Position numbers and translations under genes: made by a program
The notes under the pieces: model-generated
The model's database searches: none
Told to the model about the DNA's origin: nothing
The model's input: only the letters and a program-made list of their open reading frames with translations
NCBI RefSeq assembly: GCF_015594725.1
Contig: NZ_JADNRC010000015.1
Coordinates: forward strand, 45,061-109,060
Source: Flavobacterium sp. ALJ2
GTDB lineage: Bacteria; Bacteroidota; Bacteroidia; Flavobacteriales; Flavobacteriaceae
Reading direction: 5' to 3'
DNA: 64,000 nucleotides
Shown: positions 35,658 through 45,957 of the stretch, piece after piece
Layout of the letters: each line of letters starts with the position of its first letter
How positions within the stretch are numbered: the stretch's first letter is position 1

Positions 35658-36403
35658 AATTAAAATTTTAAAGTTGTTAGAAAACAATAAAGTTACCTGT
35701 TTTAAGAAAATTTCTACATAAAATTAAATTGTTTTTCTTATTTAATGTAATTAGATGCTTATAATCTATAAGAAAACAGTGTTTTTTAAGGGTGAGAAAG
35801 CTATTGTTAGATGATTTACCTCTCAGTTGATAAACAGTATCGTTTATGTATTTTTGACTTTTTTACTAAAAAAAGAAGTTAACCTAAGGTTATTGAATTT
35901 TGAATAGACATGCTCAAAAAAAGTAGATTTCTATAAAAAAATGCAATTTCATTTTCATTGTTATATTTCTTTAAAATTTTGTGATTATAAATTATTTTTC
36001 TATTCATAATTGTTTATGTTTGTTAATAAAATATTAAATATAAGGTTAATTTTAACTTTTCCTTTTTTGAATGTTTTGTTTAATAAATAGAAATCCATTG
36101 CTAAACTGTACCTGATATCGAGGGCTCTTAAGTTTTGTAAATAAGCGTATTTATTAGAATTTTCGTAATACAATCACGATTGAAATTCATTGAAATGTTA
36201 ATAAAAATAAAATCATTGGTTGAATTGATTGCTACTTATAAATTTAAAAATACAGTAGAACTTCAATTCATCAAAAAAATAAAATGTAAGTTTTTATTTG
36301 TTAGCATTAAAATTCTCAAACCAATACACTTTAATGATGATTATGACTGTCTTATACATCAGTGTATTTGCATTGAATATTGGCAATTAACCAAAACCAA
36401 ATT
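35658..36403. other. 746-base intergenic region upstream of the ECF sigma gene
   Basis: Strongly AT-rich with no gene I can support. An open frame at 36180-36407 (+) starts with TTG, is lysine/isoleucine-rich without any motif, and overlaps the sigma gene. No TAnnTTTG box with a good -33 element and no repeat was recognised. The promoter of the sigma factor gene and of the cupin gene must lie here. Confidence 0.35.
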
Positions 36404-37015
36404 ATGAAAGTCCAAACAATAACGAAGGTAGATGTCTTTGATGATTCTGTACTCTGGAATAATCTGAAGGCTGGTGATGAAAAGGCTTTTTCATTACTTT
36501 TTGAAAAGCATTATGCACAATTAGTACGTTATGGAAATTCCCTTTCAGCTTTTGCTGAAAAAGTACAAGATTGTGTACAGGATGTATTCACAGATATTTG
36601 GGTATATAGAGAGACATTAGATGATTCAGTTGTTGTAAAAGCATATTTGTTATCTAGTGTGCGTAAGAGAATTGCTCGACTTCATGAGCGTGATCATATT
36701 TTTCGAAAAACTACTACTATAGATTCGATTGAATTTTTATTTGATTTTTCTGTAGAACATCAACTTATTGTAGATGAAGAGACTTTTAGCAAAGTTTCAC
36801 ATCTTAATAAATTATTAAATAGTTTGCCAGGAAGACAAAAAGAGGCATTGTTTCTACGATACAATGAAGGACTTAGTGTTGAGCAAATTGCAGACATGCT
36901 TAATGTTAATTATCAATCGGCAAACAATTTATTGCATCGAGCTTTATTGAATCTACGTAAAGAATGGAAAGGGAATATTTCTCTTTTAGTACTCTTATCT
37001 TCAAGCCTTTTTTAG
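36404..37015 (+). CDS. ECF sigma factor, FecI-like
   Basis: A 203-residue sigma factor. Region 2 begins at KAFSLLFEKHYAQLVRYG and includes VQDVFTDIW. Region 4 includes LPGRQKEALFLRYNEGLSVEQIADML with a helix-turn-helix. The ATG at 36404 is chosen because the extension upstream begins at a TTG. It is followed after 91 bases by a FecR-type anti-sigma gene and then the SusCD pair, the standard Bacteroidota arrangement in which the outer-membrane receptor signals through FecR to release the sigma factor and activate its own operon. Confidence 0.92.
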   Translation: MKVQTITKVDVFDDSVLWNNLKAGDEKAFSLLFEKHYAQLVRYGNSLSAFAEKVQDCVQDVFTDIWVYRETLDDSVVVKAYLLSSVRKRIARLHERDHIFRKTTTIDSIEFLFDFSVEHQLIVDEETFSKVSHLNKLLNSLPGRQKEALFLRYNEGLSVEQIADMLNVNYQSANNLLHRALLNLRKEWKGNISLLVLLSSSLF

Positions 37016-37106
37016 TTTTTTTTAATTAAATCTAAAAATAATCATAAATAAGTGAGTATATAAAATAAAAACTGTCCTCTATGTTTTTGTAACCCCTTAT
37101 TTTAAG

Positions 37107-38225
37107 ATGCAAGAACGTAACAATTATACAGAAGTAGAAGATTTTTTAGCTAATGAATCATTTCATAGATGGGTACAATCTGAAGAAGATTTGGATCGTT
37201 GGGAGGAATGGACTCTAGAAAATTCTAAACGTGCCAAATTAGTAGAGGAAGCTCGTTTGTGGTTATTAGCAATGAATGTTCCTGAGATTACTTTATCTCA
37301 AGCAGATATTCAATTAGCACTAGAATCTACTTGGAATAAGATTGAAAGAAAAAAAATTGCCCAAAAAGGAGCAAACTCCCCTGTACTTAAACTTTGGAGT
37401 AATTATTGGCTTAGTGGAGCTGCAGCTGTTTTGCTTTTTGGATTTGTTGCTACTTGGTACTATAAAGATAATGCAAAAACGGATACTGTTATTACTTATA
37501 AAGAACTTGTAAGTGAAAATAATGAAGGTCTTGTAGAACAAACTAATAATACAAATAAATCACAAATTATAACTTTATCTGATGGCAGTTCTGTTTTGTT
37601 AAAACCAAACAGTAAGCTAAGTTATCCTAAAATATTTATAGGTAACGAGAGAAAAGTTTATCTATCTGGCGAAGGCTTTTTTGAAATTAGTAAGAATCCC
37701 AAAAAACCATTTTTCGTCTTCGCCAATGAGATAGTTACGCGAGTTGTAGGAACAAGTTTTAGAATCAAAGCTTATTCGGATCAACCAAATGTAGAAGTAC
37801 TTGTTCGTACAGGAAAAGTTACAGTAAGATCTAATGAACTACTTGAAAATTTGAGTTCAAAAAGAAGAGAAGTTGTTTTATTGCCAAATCAAGCCTTACG
37901 TTTTGTACGTCAAGGATTTACTTTTAATAAAATTACAGATATTACACAAGATGAGTCTTTAGCGCATTCTGTAGGTAATATTGAGCAGTTAAGCTTCGAA
38001 TTTACAGATATTCCAGTTACGCAGATATTTAAAACAATAGAACAAGCATATTTGGTAAAGATTGATTTTCCCCATTCAAGTCTTAAAGATTGCCATCTTA
38101 CTACTTCGTTAAGTGACCAACCACTACCGGAGAAACTTAAAATTATTTGTAAAAGCCTTGGTAACAATACAAGTTATGAGATGAATGGAAATCAAATCAT
38201 CATTACATCTAATGGATGTGAATAA
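37107..38225 (+). CDS. FecR-family anti-sigma/sigma regulator
   Basis: A 372-residue protein with a cytoplasmic N terminus (about 1-95), one transmembrane segment (WLSGAAAVLLFGFVATWYY, about 98-116), and a periplasmic FecR domain (ITLSDGSSVLLKPNSKLSYP, EGFFEISKNPKKPFFV, VVGTSFRIKAY). It ends in a small secretin/TonB-short-N-terminal-like region (FTDIPVTQIFKTIEQAYLV), which pairs structurally with the STN domain of the receptor. It transmits receptor occupancy to the FecI-like sigma factor just upstream. Confidence 0.92.
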   Translation: MQERNNYTEVEDFLANESFHRWVQSEEDLDRWEEWTLENSKRAKLVEEARLWLLAMNVPEITLSQADIQLALESTWNKIERKKIAQKGANSPVLKLWSNYWLSGAAAVLLFGFVATWYYKDNAKTDTVITYKELVSENNEGLVEQTNNTNKSQIITLSDGSSVLLKPNSKLSYPKIFIGNERKVYLSGEGFFEISKNPKKPFFVFANEIVTRVVGTSFRIKAYSDQPNVEVLVRTGKVTVRSNELLENLSSKRREVVLLPNQALRFVRQGFTFNKITDITQDESLAHSVGNIEQLSFEFTDIPVTQIFKTIEQAYLVKIDFPHSSLKDCHLTTSLSDQPLPEKLKIICKSLGNNTSYEMNGNQIIITSNGCE

Positions 38226-38261
38226 AACCTAATATTTATGTAAAAAAAAGATATATAAAAA

Positions 38262-38295
38262 AAGCGCCGAAGATGCTGTAACATTTTCGACGCTT
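38262..38295 (+). terminator. Hairpin 1 between fecR and susC
   Basis: AAGCGCCGAAGATG and CATTTTCGACGCTT form an imperfect 14-bp stem (loop CTGTAA). No T run follows on the plus strand, so it may be an mRNA processing or stability structure, or a terminator for a minus-strand transcript. Confidence 0.5.
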
Positions 38296-38304
38296 AGATA
38301 AAAT

Positions 38305-38334
38305 AAAATTACTCTCTGTAAAGAGTAATTTTTG
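38305..38334 (+). terminator. Hairpin 2 between fecR and susC
   Basis: AAAATTACTCT and AGAGTAATTTT form an 11-bp perfect stem around CTGTAA, followed by TTTG. It sits 50 bases before the susC start and about 80 bases after the fecR stop. It would separate low-level regulator transcripts from a high-level susCD transcript or act as an attenuator. Confidence 0.6.
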
Positions 38335-38382
38335 ATGTTCCTCAATACCCAGTAAATAGTATTAATTAAACAAACCAAAATT

Positions 38383-41300
38383 ATGAAAAAACCTGTTGTT
38401 AAACAACGATTACTCTTTCGAATCATGAAAATAACATTATTTCAGTTTGTCTTGGCATTTGTTTTTTCAAGTGTCACTATGGCAAATAGTGTGAAAGGAC
38501 AAAGGAAGTTGGACACGAAAGTAACTATTGACGTTGTTAATTTAAGCTTGGATAATGCGTTATCTAAACTTGAAAAATCAGCAAAAGTTAAGTTTTCTTA
38601 TAACTCAAGGATGACTCAACTAAATCAAATAGTGAGTATCGAAGCTAATGATGAAACTTTATCGAGTATTCTTAATCGAGTACTTAAACCGTTTAATATT
38701 ACTTACTCAGAAGTAAGTAATCAAATTATATTGCAAAAGGATAGTTCTCAATCAGCTAGCTTTGAAGATATAAATGCATCAAGTTCTCTGTTTGAGAGCT
38801 TATTTATTCCTGTTGTAAAGGGAAAAGTAGTTGATCAAAGAGGTGACCCTCTACCAGGGGCTACAGTACTTGCAAAAGGAAGTAAGGTTGCAGCACTTAC
38901 TGATTCTGATGGTAATTTTGTAATCGATATGCCAGCTAATAGTAAAAAACTTATAGTTTCTTATGTAGGAATGGAAACGAAAGAAGTTGATATTGTAAAT
39001 TCACCACTTACAATTAGCTTAAGTGAGGTAGGTCAGAACTTAAAAGAGGTTGTGATTACTACAGGTTATGAGAAAACCTCAAAGAGAACTTTTACAGGAG
39101 CGATCAGTAAAATTTCTGGAGCAGAGTTAAAAGTTGATGGTGTTGCAGATATCAGCAGAATGATTGAAGGAAAAGCGGCGGGTGTTACAGTTCAAAACGT
39201 CACTGGTACATTTGGTACTGCTCCTAAAATTACAGTGCGTGGATCATCTTCAATTTTTGGAGATACAAAACCTTTATGGGTTATTGACGGTGTTGTACAA
39301 GAAGATATTATCAATATTTCATTTGCAGATTTAGCTTCTGGAAATTCAGAAACTTTATTAAGTTCTTCAGTTGCCGGTTTGAACTCTAATGACATTCAGA
39401 GTATCGAAATTCTTAAAGATGCTTCGGCTACGTCTATTTATGGATCAAGATCTTTAAATGGAGTTGTAGTTGTAACTACTAAGCAAGGGCGTAGAGATTC
39501 TCCTTTAAAAGTATCTTACTCGTTAGAACAAAGTGCTAGAGCTGTACCAAATTATAATCAATATGATATTTTGAACTCACAAGAATCTATGAGTATTTTT
39601 AAAGAAATGGAATCTAAAGGGTATCTTGATTTGCCTTCGACTATTCAAGGAAGATACGGTGGCGTATATAATATTTTAGGAAGAGCTATTAATACTTATG
39701 TACCTGAAACAGATGGTTATTTAGTTAACAATGATATAGTTGGTCGTAATAATTTTCTGAAAAAATATGAATTAGCCAATACTGATTGGTTTAAAGTTTT
39801 ATTCAGACCATCTATAACACAAAGTCACTCTTTGAGTTTTTCTGGTGGTGGAAAAAATAATACGTTTTATGCATCTTTAGCATATTATACAGATCCAGGA
39901 TGGACTATTGCTGATAATGTAAAACAATTGTCATCAAATATAAAAGGGACATTTTTTATAAATGACAATTTGAATATTACTTTATCTACGATGGCTTCTG
40001 TTAGAGACCAGCAAGCTCCAGGTACATATGAAAGCCAGAAGGATGCTGTTTTTGGAAAAGTAACGAGAGATTTCGATATTAATCCTTTTAGCTATGTTTT
40101 AAATACAAGCAGAACGTTAAGACCTTATGATGAGAATGGGAACTTAGAGTACTATCGTAATAACTGGGCTCCTATGAATATTATTAACGAGTTAAAAAAC
40201 AACTACTTGGATATTAATGTAAAAGATATTCGTTTTCAGTTGGATTTAGACTATAAAATAAATAAGCACTTAACTTATAACCTTACAGGATCTGTTCGTT
40301 ATGCCAATACAACAAGAGAGCATAAAATTCTAAAGGAATCAAATATTGTTGGTGCTTATAACGCAATGGAAACTACAATTGTAAGAGATGCAAATATCTT
40401 TTTATACAAAGATCCAAATGATTTATCTACGCCACCAGTATCCGTTTTACCTAATGGAGGATTTTTAAGAAAGTTCAACAATGATATGACATCTTATAAT
40501 ATTAGAAATAGTGTGAATTATAGAAATACTTTTAATGACAAACACGAAGTAGAAGGCTTTTTCGGTACTGAGTTAAGATCATTAGATAGAAATAGTGATA
40601 ATTTTACAGCTGCAGGTATTCAGTATGATAGAGGTCTTACAGCCTTTACTGATCCTAGAATTATTGAAAAAATAATCAATGAAGGGAGTTCTTATTTTGC
40701 GTTTAATGCTGAAAGAGAGCGAACTATTGGTTTTTTTGGAAAAGCAGGTTATACCTATGATCGTCGCTATACCGCATCTGTTACAGGTCGTTATGATGGT
40801 TCAAATAGACAAGGAAATAGTGGTTCTTCGAGATGGTTACCAACGTATACTTTTAGTGGTAAATGGAATGTTTCTGAAGAAAAATTCATGCAAAATTTCA
40901 AAGCAGTAAATAATTTAGCATTAAGAGCTTCTTATGGACTTACTGCAACTGCCGGTCCTGCAACAAATTCTTTGGCGATATATAAGAGTGCAATAGCTGA
41001 TCGTTTAAGTTTAAATGATAGAGAAATAGGTATCCAAATTGATCAACTACAAAATGGAGATTTAACTTGGGAAAAACAATTTGAAACTAACATTGGTTTA
41101 GATTTAGGATTGTTTAATAACCGAGTACAATTAGTGACCGATATCTACAGACGTAAAGCCTTTGATTTAGTTGATTATGTTATAACATCAGGTATTGGTG
41201 GACAAAAAACTAAGCAAGGTAATAATGCAAACATGGAAACTAAAGGTTTAGAGATTGGTTTAACAACACAAAATATTGTAGCTAGAGATTTTAAATGGTC

Positions 41301-42090
41301 AACAACATTTAACTTTTCTGTGTATAATCAAGAAATCACAAGGTTAGAAAATAAACCAACAGTTTATGACCTAGTTGATGGAAATGGTGGAAATGCTATA
41401 GGGCGTCCTAGAAATTCTATCTATTCTTATCAATTTACAGGTTTAAATAATCAGGGGCTTCCAACATTTGTAATGCAAGATGGAGCTAAAAATAACATTA
41501 CCGGAGCTAATTTTCAGGATAGTGATAATGTAACGGATTATTTAAAATACGAAGGCTCAATTGAGCCAAATAAATCATTTGGACTTGCTAATACGTTTAC
41601 TTATAAAAATTGGTCATTATATGTATTTTTCGTAGGATCAGCAGGAAATAAAGTTCGCTTAAACCCTATTTATGATAGTCAATATGACGATTTAACTGTT
41701 TTTACAAAAGATTTTACCAACAGATGGATTAATCAAGGTGATGAAAATAGAACGAATGTTCCAGTTATCGCAGATAAGAGATTAAATGCTAATTATGATG
41801 GTGAACGTATGCTTGCAAGAGCATATAACACTTACAATTATTCAGATGTTAGAATTGCTGACGGCGATTTTGTGCGATTGAAAAACATTTCATTAAGCTG
41901 GGAATTTCCTAAAGAGTTTAAGAAAAAGTTGGGTTTAAATACGTTTACTCTAAAAGGATCAGCAGTTAATCCTTGGTTAATTTATTCAGATAAAAGATTA
42001 AACGGTCAGGATCCTGAATTCCGTAATACAGGAGGAGTTGCATTTCCTATAACTTCTCAGTATACATTTACTTTAAATATTTCATTATAA
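38383..42090 (+). CDS. SusC/RagA-family TonB-linked outer-membrane transporter
   Basis: A 1235-residue protein. Regions in order: a signal peptide; an STN domain (about 45-110), the part that contacts FecR; a carboxypeptidase-regulatory-like domain (GKVVDQRGDPLPGATVLAKG, about 148-225); the plug with the SusC hallmarks SISRMIEGKAAGVTVQNV and TSIYGSRSLNGVVVVTTKQG; and a 22-strand-type barrel ending in an aromatic-rich strand (QYTFTLNISL). The STN domain means it is a sensing receptor coupled to FecI/FecR. With the SusD gene 12 bases downstream it would import a bulky nutrient, identity unknown. Confidence 0.95.
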   Translation: MKKPVVKQRLLFRIMKITLFQFVLAFVFSSVTMANSVKGQRKLDTKVTIDVVNLSLDNALSKLEKSAKVKFSYNSRMTQLNQIVSIEANDETLSSILNRVLKPFNITYSEVSNQIILQKDSSQSASFEDINASSSLFESLFIPVVKGKVVDQRGDPLPGATVLAKGSKVAALTDSDGNFVIDMPANSKKLIVSYVGMETKEVDIVNSPLTISLSEVGQNLKEVVITTGYEKTSKRTFTGAISKISGAELKVDGVADISRMIEGKAAGVTVQNVTGTFGTAPKITVRGSSSIFGDTKPLWVIDGVVQEDIINISFADLASGNSETLLSSSVAGLNSNDIQSIEILKDASATSIYGSRSLNGVVVVTTKQGRRDSPLKVSYSLEQSARAVPNYNQYDILNSQESMSIFKEMESKGYLDLPSTIQGRYGGVYNILGRAINTYVPETDGYLVNNDIVGRNNFLKKYELANTDWFKVLFRPSITQSHSLSFSGGGKNNTFYASLAYYTDPGWTIADNVKQLSSNIKGTFFINDNLNITLSTMASVRDQQAPGTYESQKDAVFGKVTRDFDINPFSYVLNTSRTLRPYDENGNLEYYRNNWAPMNIINELKNNYLDINVKDIRFQLDLDYKINKHLTYNLTGSVRYANTTREHKILKESNIVGAYNAMETTIVRDANIFLYKDPNDLSTPPVSVLPNGGFLRKFNNDMTSYNIRNSVNYRNTFNDKHEVEGFFGTELRSLDRNSDNFTAAGIQYDRGLTAFTDPRIIEKIINEGSSYFAFNAERERTIGFFGKAGYTYDRRYTASVTGRYDGSNRQGNSGSSRWLPTYTFSGKWNVSEEKFMQNFKAVNNLALRASYGLTATAGPATNSLAIYKSAIADRLSLNDREIGIQIDQLQNGDLTWEKQFETNIGLDLGLFNNRVQLVTDIYRRKAFDLVDYVITSGIGGQKTKQGNNANMETKGLEIGLTTQNIVARDFKWSTTFNFSVYNQEITRLENKPTVYDLVDGNGGNAIGRPRNSIYSYQFTGLNNQGLPTFVMQDGAKNNITGANFQDSDNVTDYLKYEGSIEPNKSFGLANTFTYKNWSLYVFFVGSAGNKVRLNPIYDSQYDDLTVFTKDFTNRWINQGDENRTNVPVIADKRLNANYDGERMLARAYNTYNYSDVRIADGDFVRLKNISLSWEFPKEFKKKLGLNTFTLKGSAVNPWLIYSDKRLNGQDPEFRNTGGVAFPITSQYTFTLNISL

Positions 42091-42102
42091 TAGTATTAAA
42101 TT

Positions 42103-43581
42103 ATGAAAAATATAAAAATAGCACTAGCATTAGTATTACTATTTAGTATTAGTAGTTGCGATGAGTTTCTTTCGGAAACGCCTGATAATAGAACACAAAT
42201 AGATACTCCAGAGAAAATATCAGAATTATTAGTTAATGCATATCCGATAGGAGGAACGTATATGGATTTTGCAGAAACAATGTCTGACAACGTTGGAGAT
42301 GGAAGATTTACAGGGGCATCACCTAATAACAGCCAGAATTATAACTGGGAAATGCAAGATGATACTGGTGTAGACACCCAGTCTAATTATTGGGATGCCT
42401 GTTACAGTGCTATTGCGCATGCTAATAAGGCATTACAGGCTATTGAACAACTAGGATATCCTACTAATTTGAACCCACAAAGAGGAGAGGCATTATTAGC
42501 TAGAGCCTATTCCCATTTTATGTTAGTGACATTCTGGTCTAAACAATATAATCCTGCAACTGCTGCAACTGATTTAGGCATTCCATATGTAACAGAACCA
42601 GAAAACGTATTGATTAAAAAATATACTAGAAATACTGTTGCAGAAGTTTATGATTACATTCAAAAAGACATTGATGAAGGTCTGAAATATGTAACCAACG
42701 AGTATAACCAACCAAAATTTCATTTTAATAAAGAAGCAGGAAAAGCATTTGCAAGTCGTTTTTATCTTATAAAAGGAAACTGGGCTAAAGTAATAGAACT
42801 TACAGAAGGATTAGGATCTAAACCAGCTGGGAAAATTAGAGATTATATAGCGAATACAAGTTTAGGACCGGAATTACAGCTTATTGATTATGCAAAAGAA
42901 GAACATAATACAAATTTATTAATTGTATCATCAGGTTCTATCTACGCAAGATCTAAATCCAGTAACAGATATTATTTAAACAAAGTTAAAAATGTTGAAA
43001 TTTTTGGAATAGAGTCGAATATATATGACAAAGATTGGATCTACTCGAAGTATTCTGTTACTAATCTACGAACATATTTTGTGCCTAAGTTCCAAGAATA
43101 TTTTAAGTATACTAATATAACAGCAAGTATCGGATTTCCTTTTTTAGCAACAGTACTTTTTACAAACGATGAATTTTATTTAAATAGGATAGAAGCGCTT
43201 ATAATGACTAATAGAATCACTGAAGCAAATACAGAGCTAGAATTCTTTTTAGGGACAAGAACAGAAGGTTATAATCCTACAACAGATAAGTTAACAGAAG
43301 CAAAAGTTGTTGCTAAATATCCAGTAATTGCTAATGAATATACGCCGTTTTACGCTATGACTCCATTGCAAACTTCATATGTTAAAGCTATTGCTGAGAC
43401 TAAAAGAAGAGAGTTTGTTCATGAAGGAATGAGATGGTTTGATGTGAAGCGTTTTAATCTTGAAGTAGAACATGATAATTTAAATAGTGCAATAAATATT
43501 TTAACTAAAGATGATAAACGTAGAGTTTTACAAATACCACTTAGTGCATCAACTAATGGTATCGAAAAAAATCCTAGATAA
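42103..43581 (+). CDS. SusD/RagB-family outer-membrane lipoprotein
   Basis: A 492-residue lipoprotein (signal ends LLFSISSCDEF) with TPR-like helices. The segment ARAYSHFMLVTFWSKQYN and the C-terminal ETKRREFVHEGMRWFDVKRFN are SusD hallmarks. It captures ligand for the SusC partner 12 bases upstream. The pair is followed by Mx1 peptidase and DUF4302 genes, which I recall from many Bacteroidota loci. Confidence 0.94.
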   Translation: MKNIKIALALVLLFSISSCDEFLSETPDNRTQIDTPEKISELLVNAYPIGGTYMDFAETMSDNVGDGRFTGASPNNSQNYNWEMQDDTGVDTQSNYWDACYSAIAHANKALQAIEQLGYPTNLNPQRGEALLARAYSHFMLVTFWSKQYNPATAATDLGIPYVTEPENVLIKKYTRNTVAEVYDYIQKDIDEGLKYVTNEYNQPKFHFNKEAGKAFASRFYLIKGNWAKVIELTEGLGSKPAGKIRDYIANTSLGPELQLIDYAKEEHNTNLLIVSSGSIYARSKSSNRYYLNKVKNVEIFGIESNIYDKDWIYSKYSVTNLRTYFVPKFQEYFKYTNITASIGFPFLATVLFTNDEFYLNRIEALIMTNRITEANTELEFFLGTRTEGYNPTTDKLTEAKVVAKYPVIANEYTPFYAMTPLQTSYVKAIAETKRREFVHEGMRWFDVKRFNLEVEHDNLNSAINILTKDDKRRVLQIPLSASTNGIEKNPR

Positions 43582-43600
43582 AAATTTAATATAAAGTATT

Positions 43601-44470
43601 ATGAAAATAGTAAACAAATATAAAAAAACAGCATTAATTGCAGGAATAGTTGTAATTTTTTCTAGTTGTGGTCAAGAAGATCAGCCTAAGGAAAGCCAAT
43701 TAGATTTTAATCAACCTATACGAACAGAATTGGATAATTGGATTGTTAAAAATTACCTTAATCCGTATAATATTAACACGTTATATAAATGGAATCAAAA
43801 TACTGTTGATAATAGTAGGTTTTTGTTTCCTCCTACTATCGATAAAGTACAGCCAGCTTTAGAGATTGTTAAAAAAATATGGTTAAAAAGCTACGAAACC
43901 ATTGGTGGAGCTGATTTTGTTAAGAAAATTGCACCAAGAGAATTTGTTTTGGTTGGTGGAGTAAATTCAAATGAGAGTGGTACTAGAATTTTAGGAATTG
44001 CAGAAGGAGGTCAGAGAATAACCCTTTTTGAAGTAGATTATCTCGATAATAAAAAGCGTGAAATTGTTAAAGAGTTTGTTCACACTATTCAGCATGAATA
44101 CATTCATATTTTAAACCAGACTAAACCTTTTGATGAGCAGGCTTGGGCCAAAATTACTCCATCAGGATATACAGCGATTTGGCATCTAGACAGTGATGCC
44201 AAATCTAGAGAGTTGGGTTTTATAACTAGTTATGCGAGGTCTAATATTGTTGAAGATTTTGCTGAGACGGCATCAGTAATTTTAATTAATACTAAACAAG
44301 ATTATGAAGCTATTTTAGCAGGTATAGGAAGTGAAAAAGCAAGAAATGATATTAAGAAGAAGGAAGCCATAGTAGTTAAGTACTTCAAAGATACTTTTAA
44401 TATGGATTTCTATGCATTGAGAGATGAGGCTGAAAAAAATACAACAGATGTAATTAAAGGCAATTATTAA
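43601..44470 (+). CDS. Putative zinc metallopeptidase lipoprotein (Peptidase_Mx1 type)
   Basis: A 289-residue lipoprotein (ALIAGIVVIFSSCG) with the zinc motif HEYIH (about 165-169) in VHTIQHEYIHILNQ. A downstream acidic segment (IVEDFAETASVILI) may supply the third zinc ligand. This matches the SusCD-associated Mx1 putative metallopeptidases. It sits 20 bases after the SusD gene. It may act on a host, environmental or prey protein ligand delivered by SusCD. Peptidase activity is inferred from the motif. Confidence 0.88.
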   Translation: MKIVNKYKKTALIAGIVVIFSSCGQEDQPKESQLDFNQPIRTELDNWIVKNYLNPYNINTLYKWNQNTVDNSRFLFPPTIDKVQPALEIVKKIWLKSYETIGGADFVKKIAPREFVLVGGVNSNESGTRILGIAEGGQRITLFEVDYLDNKKREIVKEFVHTIQHEYIHILNQTKPFDEQAWAKITPSGYTAIWHLDSDAKSRELGFITSYARSNIVEDFAETASVILINTKQDYEAILAGIGSEKARNDIKKKEAIVVKYFKDTFNMDFYALRDEAEKNTTDVIKGNY

Positions 44471-44513
44471 TTGGAATATTAAGTTCGAAAATATTAACTT
44501 TTAAAAAAATAGT

Positions 44514-45854
44514 ATGAAAATAAAATATTTATATAAGTTGCTAATTGTTGCTTTTGTAGCAATTCAATTAGTTGCTTGCAGTAACGGTGATACTGAAGAA
44601 AAGTTTAATGAAACGCCTACTGCAAGAACAAATGCTGAGTCCAAAAAATTAGACGACTTATTGCTCTCATCAGAGTATGGATGGAAAGCTGTTTATTTTA
44701 CAGATAATACACAATTAGGAGGATATACTCATTTGTTTAAATTTTCTCCTGGAGGAAAAGTAACAATGGCATCAGATTTTGATAGTGACACAAAAAAACA
44801 TGATAGTCAATATGAGATTCAGCTGGGCAGTACTGTAAGTCTTGTTTTTACAACAGCCAACAGAATACATCTTTTATCTGATTCAAATTCATACCCAACC
44901 AAAGATTTAAAAGGGCAAGGATATCTAGGCGATTTTCAGTTTTTGTTTTATGGAGAAGATAAAGGTGATATTGTTTTTAGAACTAATCGTAAGTTTGAGG
45001 AATTGCGTTTTATAAAAGCTACTGCAGCAGATTGGGCTAATTTGTCAAAAAATATATTGATGAAGGGTAATGTAATTGGAGCAGACACACGCTCACTTTT
45101 TAGATTTTTAGAAACTAATGACGGAACAGCTGTAAATCAATTTGATTTTAATTTTAATGATATCACTCGTTTTGCTACTGCTGACCCTATTGCAGCAGGT
45201 CTTTCTAAAAGTTTTAATGTAGGTATTGGATATTCTCCAACCGGAATAATAGTGAGTCCTGCTATAGAGATTAAAGGGCAAGCCTTATCTGAATTTGTTT
45301 ATAATGATGCGGATGGAAGTTTTACCGCAAATGGAACAAATGGAGTATCGGCTACTATTAAGTATAGTAATAAGCCTCTTGTTTTAACAGAGGATTATAA
45401 AATTCTTTTGAATGGACAGCCTTCAAGTGATTTTGGGTATTATGAAGTTGATGTTACAAAAGTTGCGCCTACAAATTCTATTTTATTTAAAAATGAAATA
45501 AAAAAAATAAATGCAAGTTTACCTGCAGGTGCTATAATTATTGCTGTAGAGCTTTATTTTAATCATTCTAAAGGTAATTTTATTAAATATTTATTTAGTG
45601 ATGGTGGTTCAATCTTTCATTATGTAAATGTTAAAGAAGATCCTATTAATAAAACCTTGATTCTTACTCATAAATCTTGGAATGGTAATGTAGCTAATCC
45701 AACTCCTGCTTTCCTAGCAGACTTTGATAACTATTTTTTAGATGCAAAAGGGATTTATGTTAATAAAGAAAGTTTTAGACTTTATTATACTAATACTGTT
45801 TACACTTTTACAAGTGCTTCTAGTCCGTTTAGGATGACCACATGGAAAAATTAG
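44514..45854 (+). CDS. DUF4302-type lipoprotein
   Basis: A 446-residue exported protein with a lipoprotein signal (VAFVAIQLVACSNGD) and the N-terminal segment LDDLLLSSEYGWKAVYFTDN. These are features I associate with DUF4302 proteins accompanying SusCD-Mx1 loci. The rest appears beta-rich. It is the last gene of the operon, 43 bases after the peptidase gene, and ends before a strong terminator. The function is unknown; a surface ligand-binding role is plausible. Confidence 0.8.
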   Translation: MKIKYLYKLLIVAFVAIQLVACSNGDTEEKFNETPTARTNAESKKLDDLLLSSEYGWKAVYFTDNTQLGGYTHLFKFSPGGKVTMASDFDSDTKKHDSQYEIQLGSTVSLVFTTANRIHLLSDSNSYPTKDLKGQGYLGDFQFLFYGEDKGDIVFRTNRKFEELRFIKATAADWANLSKNILMKGNVIGADTRSLFRFLETNDGTAVNQFDFNFNDITRFATADPIAAGLSKSFNVGIGYSPTGIIVSPAIEIKGQALSEFVYNDADGSFTANGTNGVSATIKYSNKPLVLTEDYKILLNGQPSSDFGYYEVDVTKVAPTNSILFKNEIKKINASLPAGAIIIAVELYFNHSKGNFIKYLFSDGGSIFHYVNVKEDPINKTLILTHKSWNGNVANPTPAFLADFDNYFLDAKGIYVNKESFRLYYTNTVYTFTSASSPFRMTTWKN

Positions 45855-45867
45855 TTTTGAATAAATC

Positions 45868-45904
45868 AACAGGCCATCTTAATTAGGATGGCCTGTTTTT
45901 TTTT
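45868..45904 (+). terminator. Strong intrinsic terminator of the SusCD operon
   Basis: AACAGGCCATC and GATGGCCTGTT form an 11-bp stem with a short loop and nine T residues. Confidence 0.9.
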
Positions 45905-45957
45905 AAGTGAAATATTGTTTTCTAACGATTATAACAAAAATGCCAAATTTGTAAATT

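Noticed and set aside
36180..36407. 75-codon open frame upstream of the ECF sigma gene
   Set aside because: Starts with TTG, composition is Lys/Ile-rich without motifs, and it overlaps the sigma factor start. Treated as non-coding.
40679..40909. 76-codon frame on the plus strand inside the SusC gene
   Set aside because: A shifted-frame shadow of the SusC coding sequence without independent signals.
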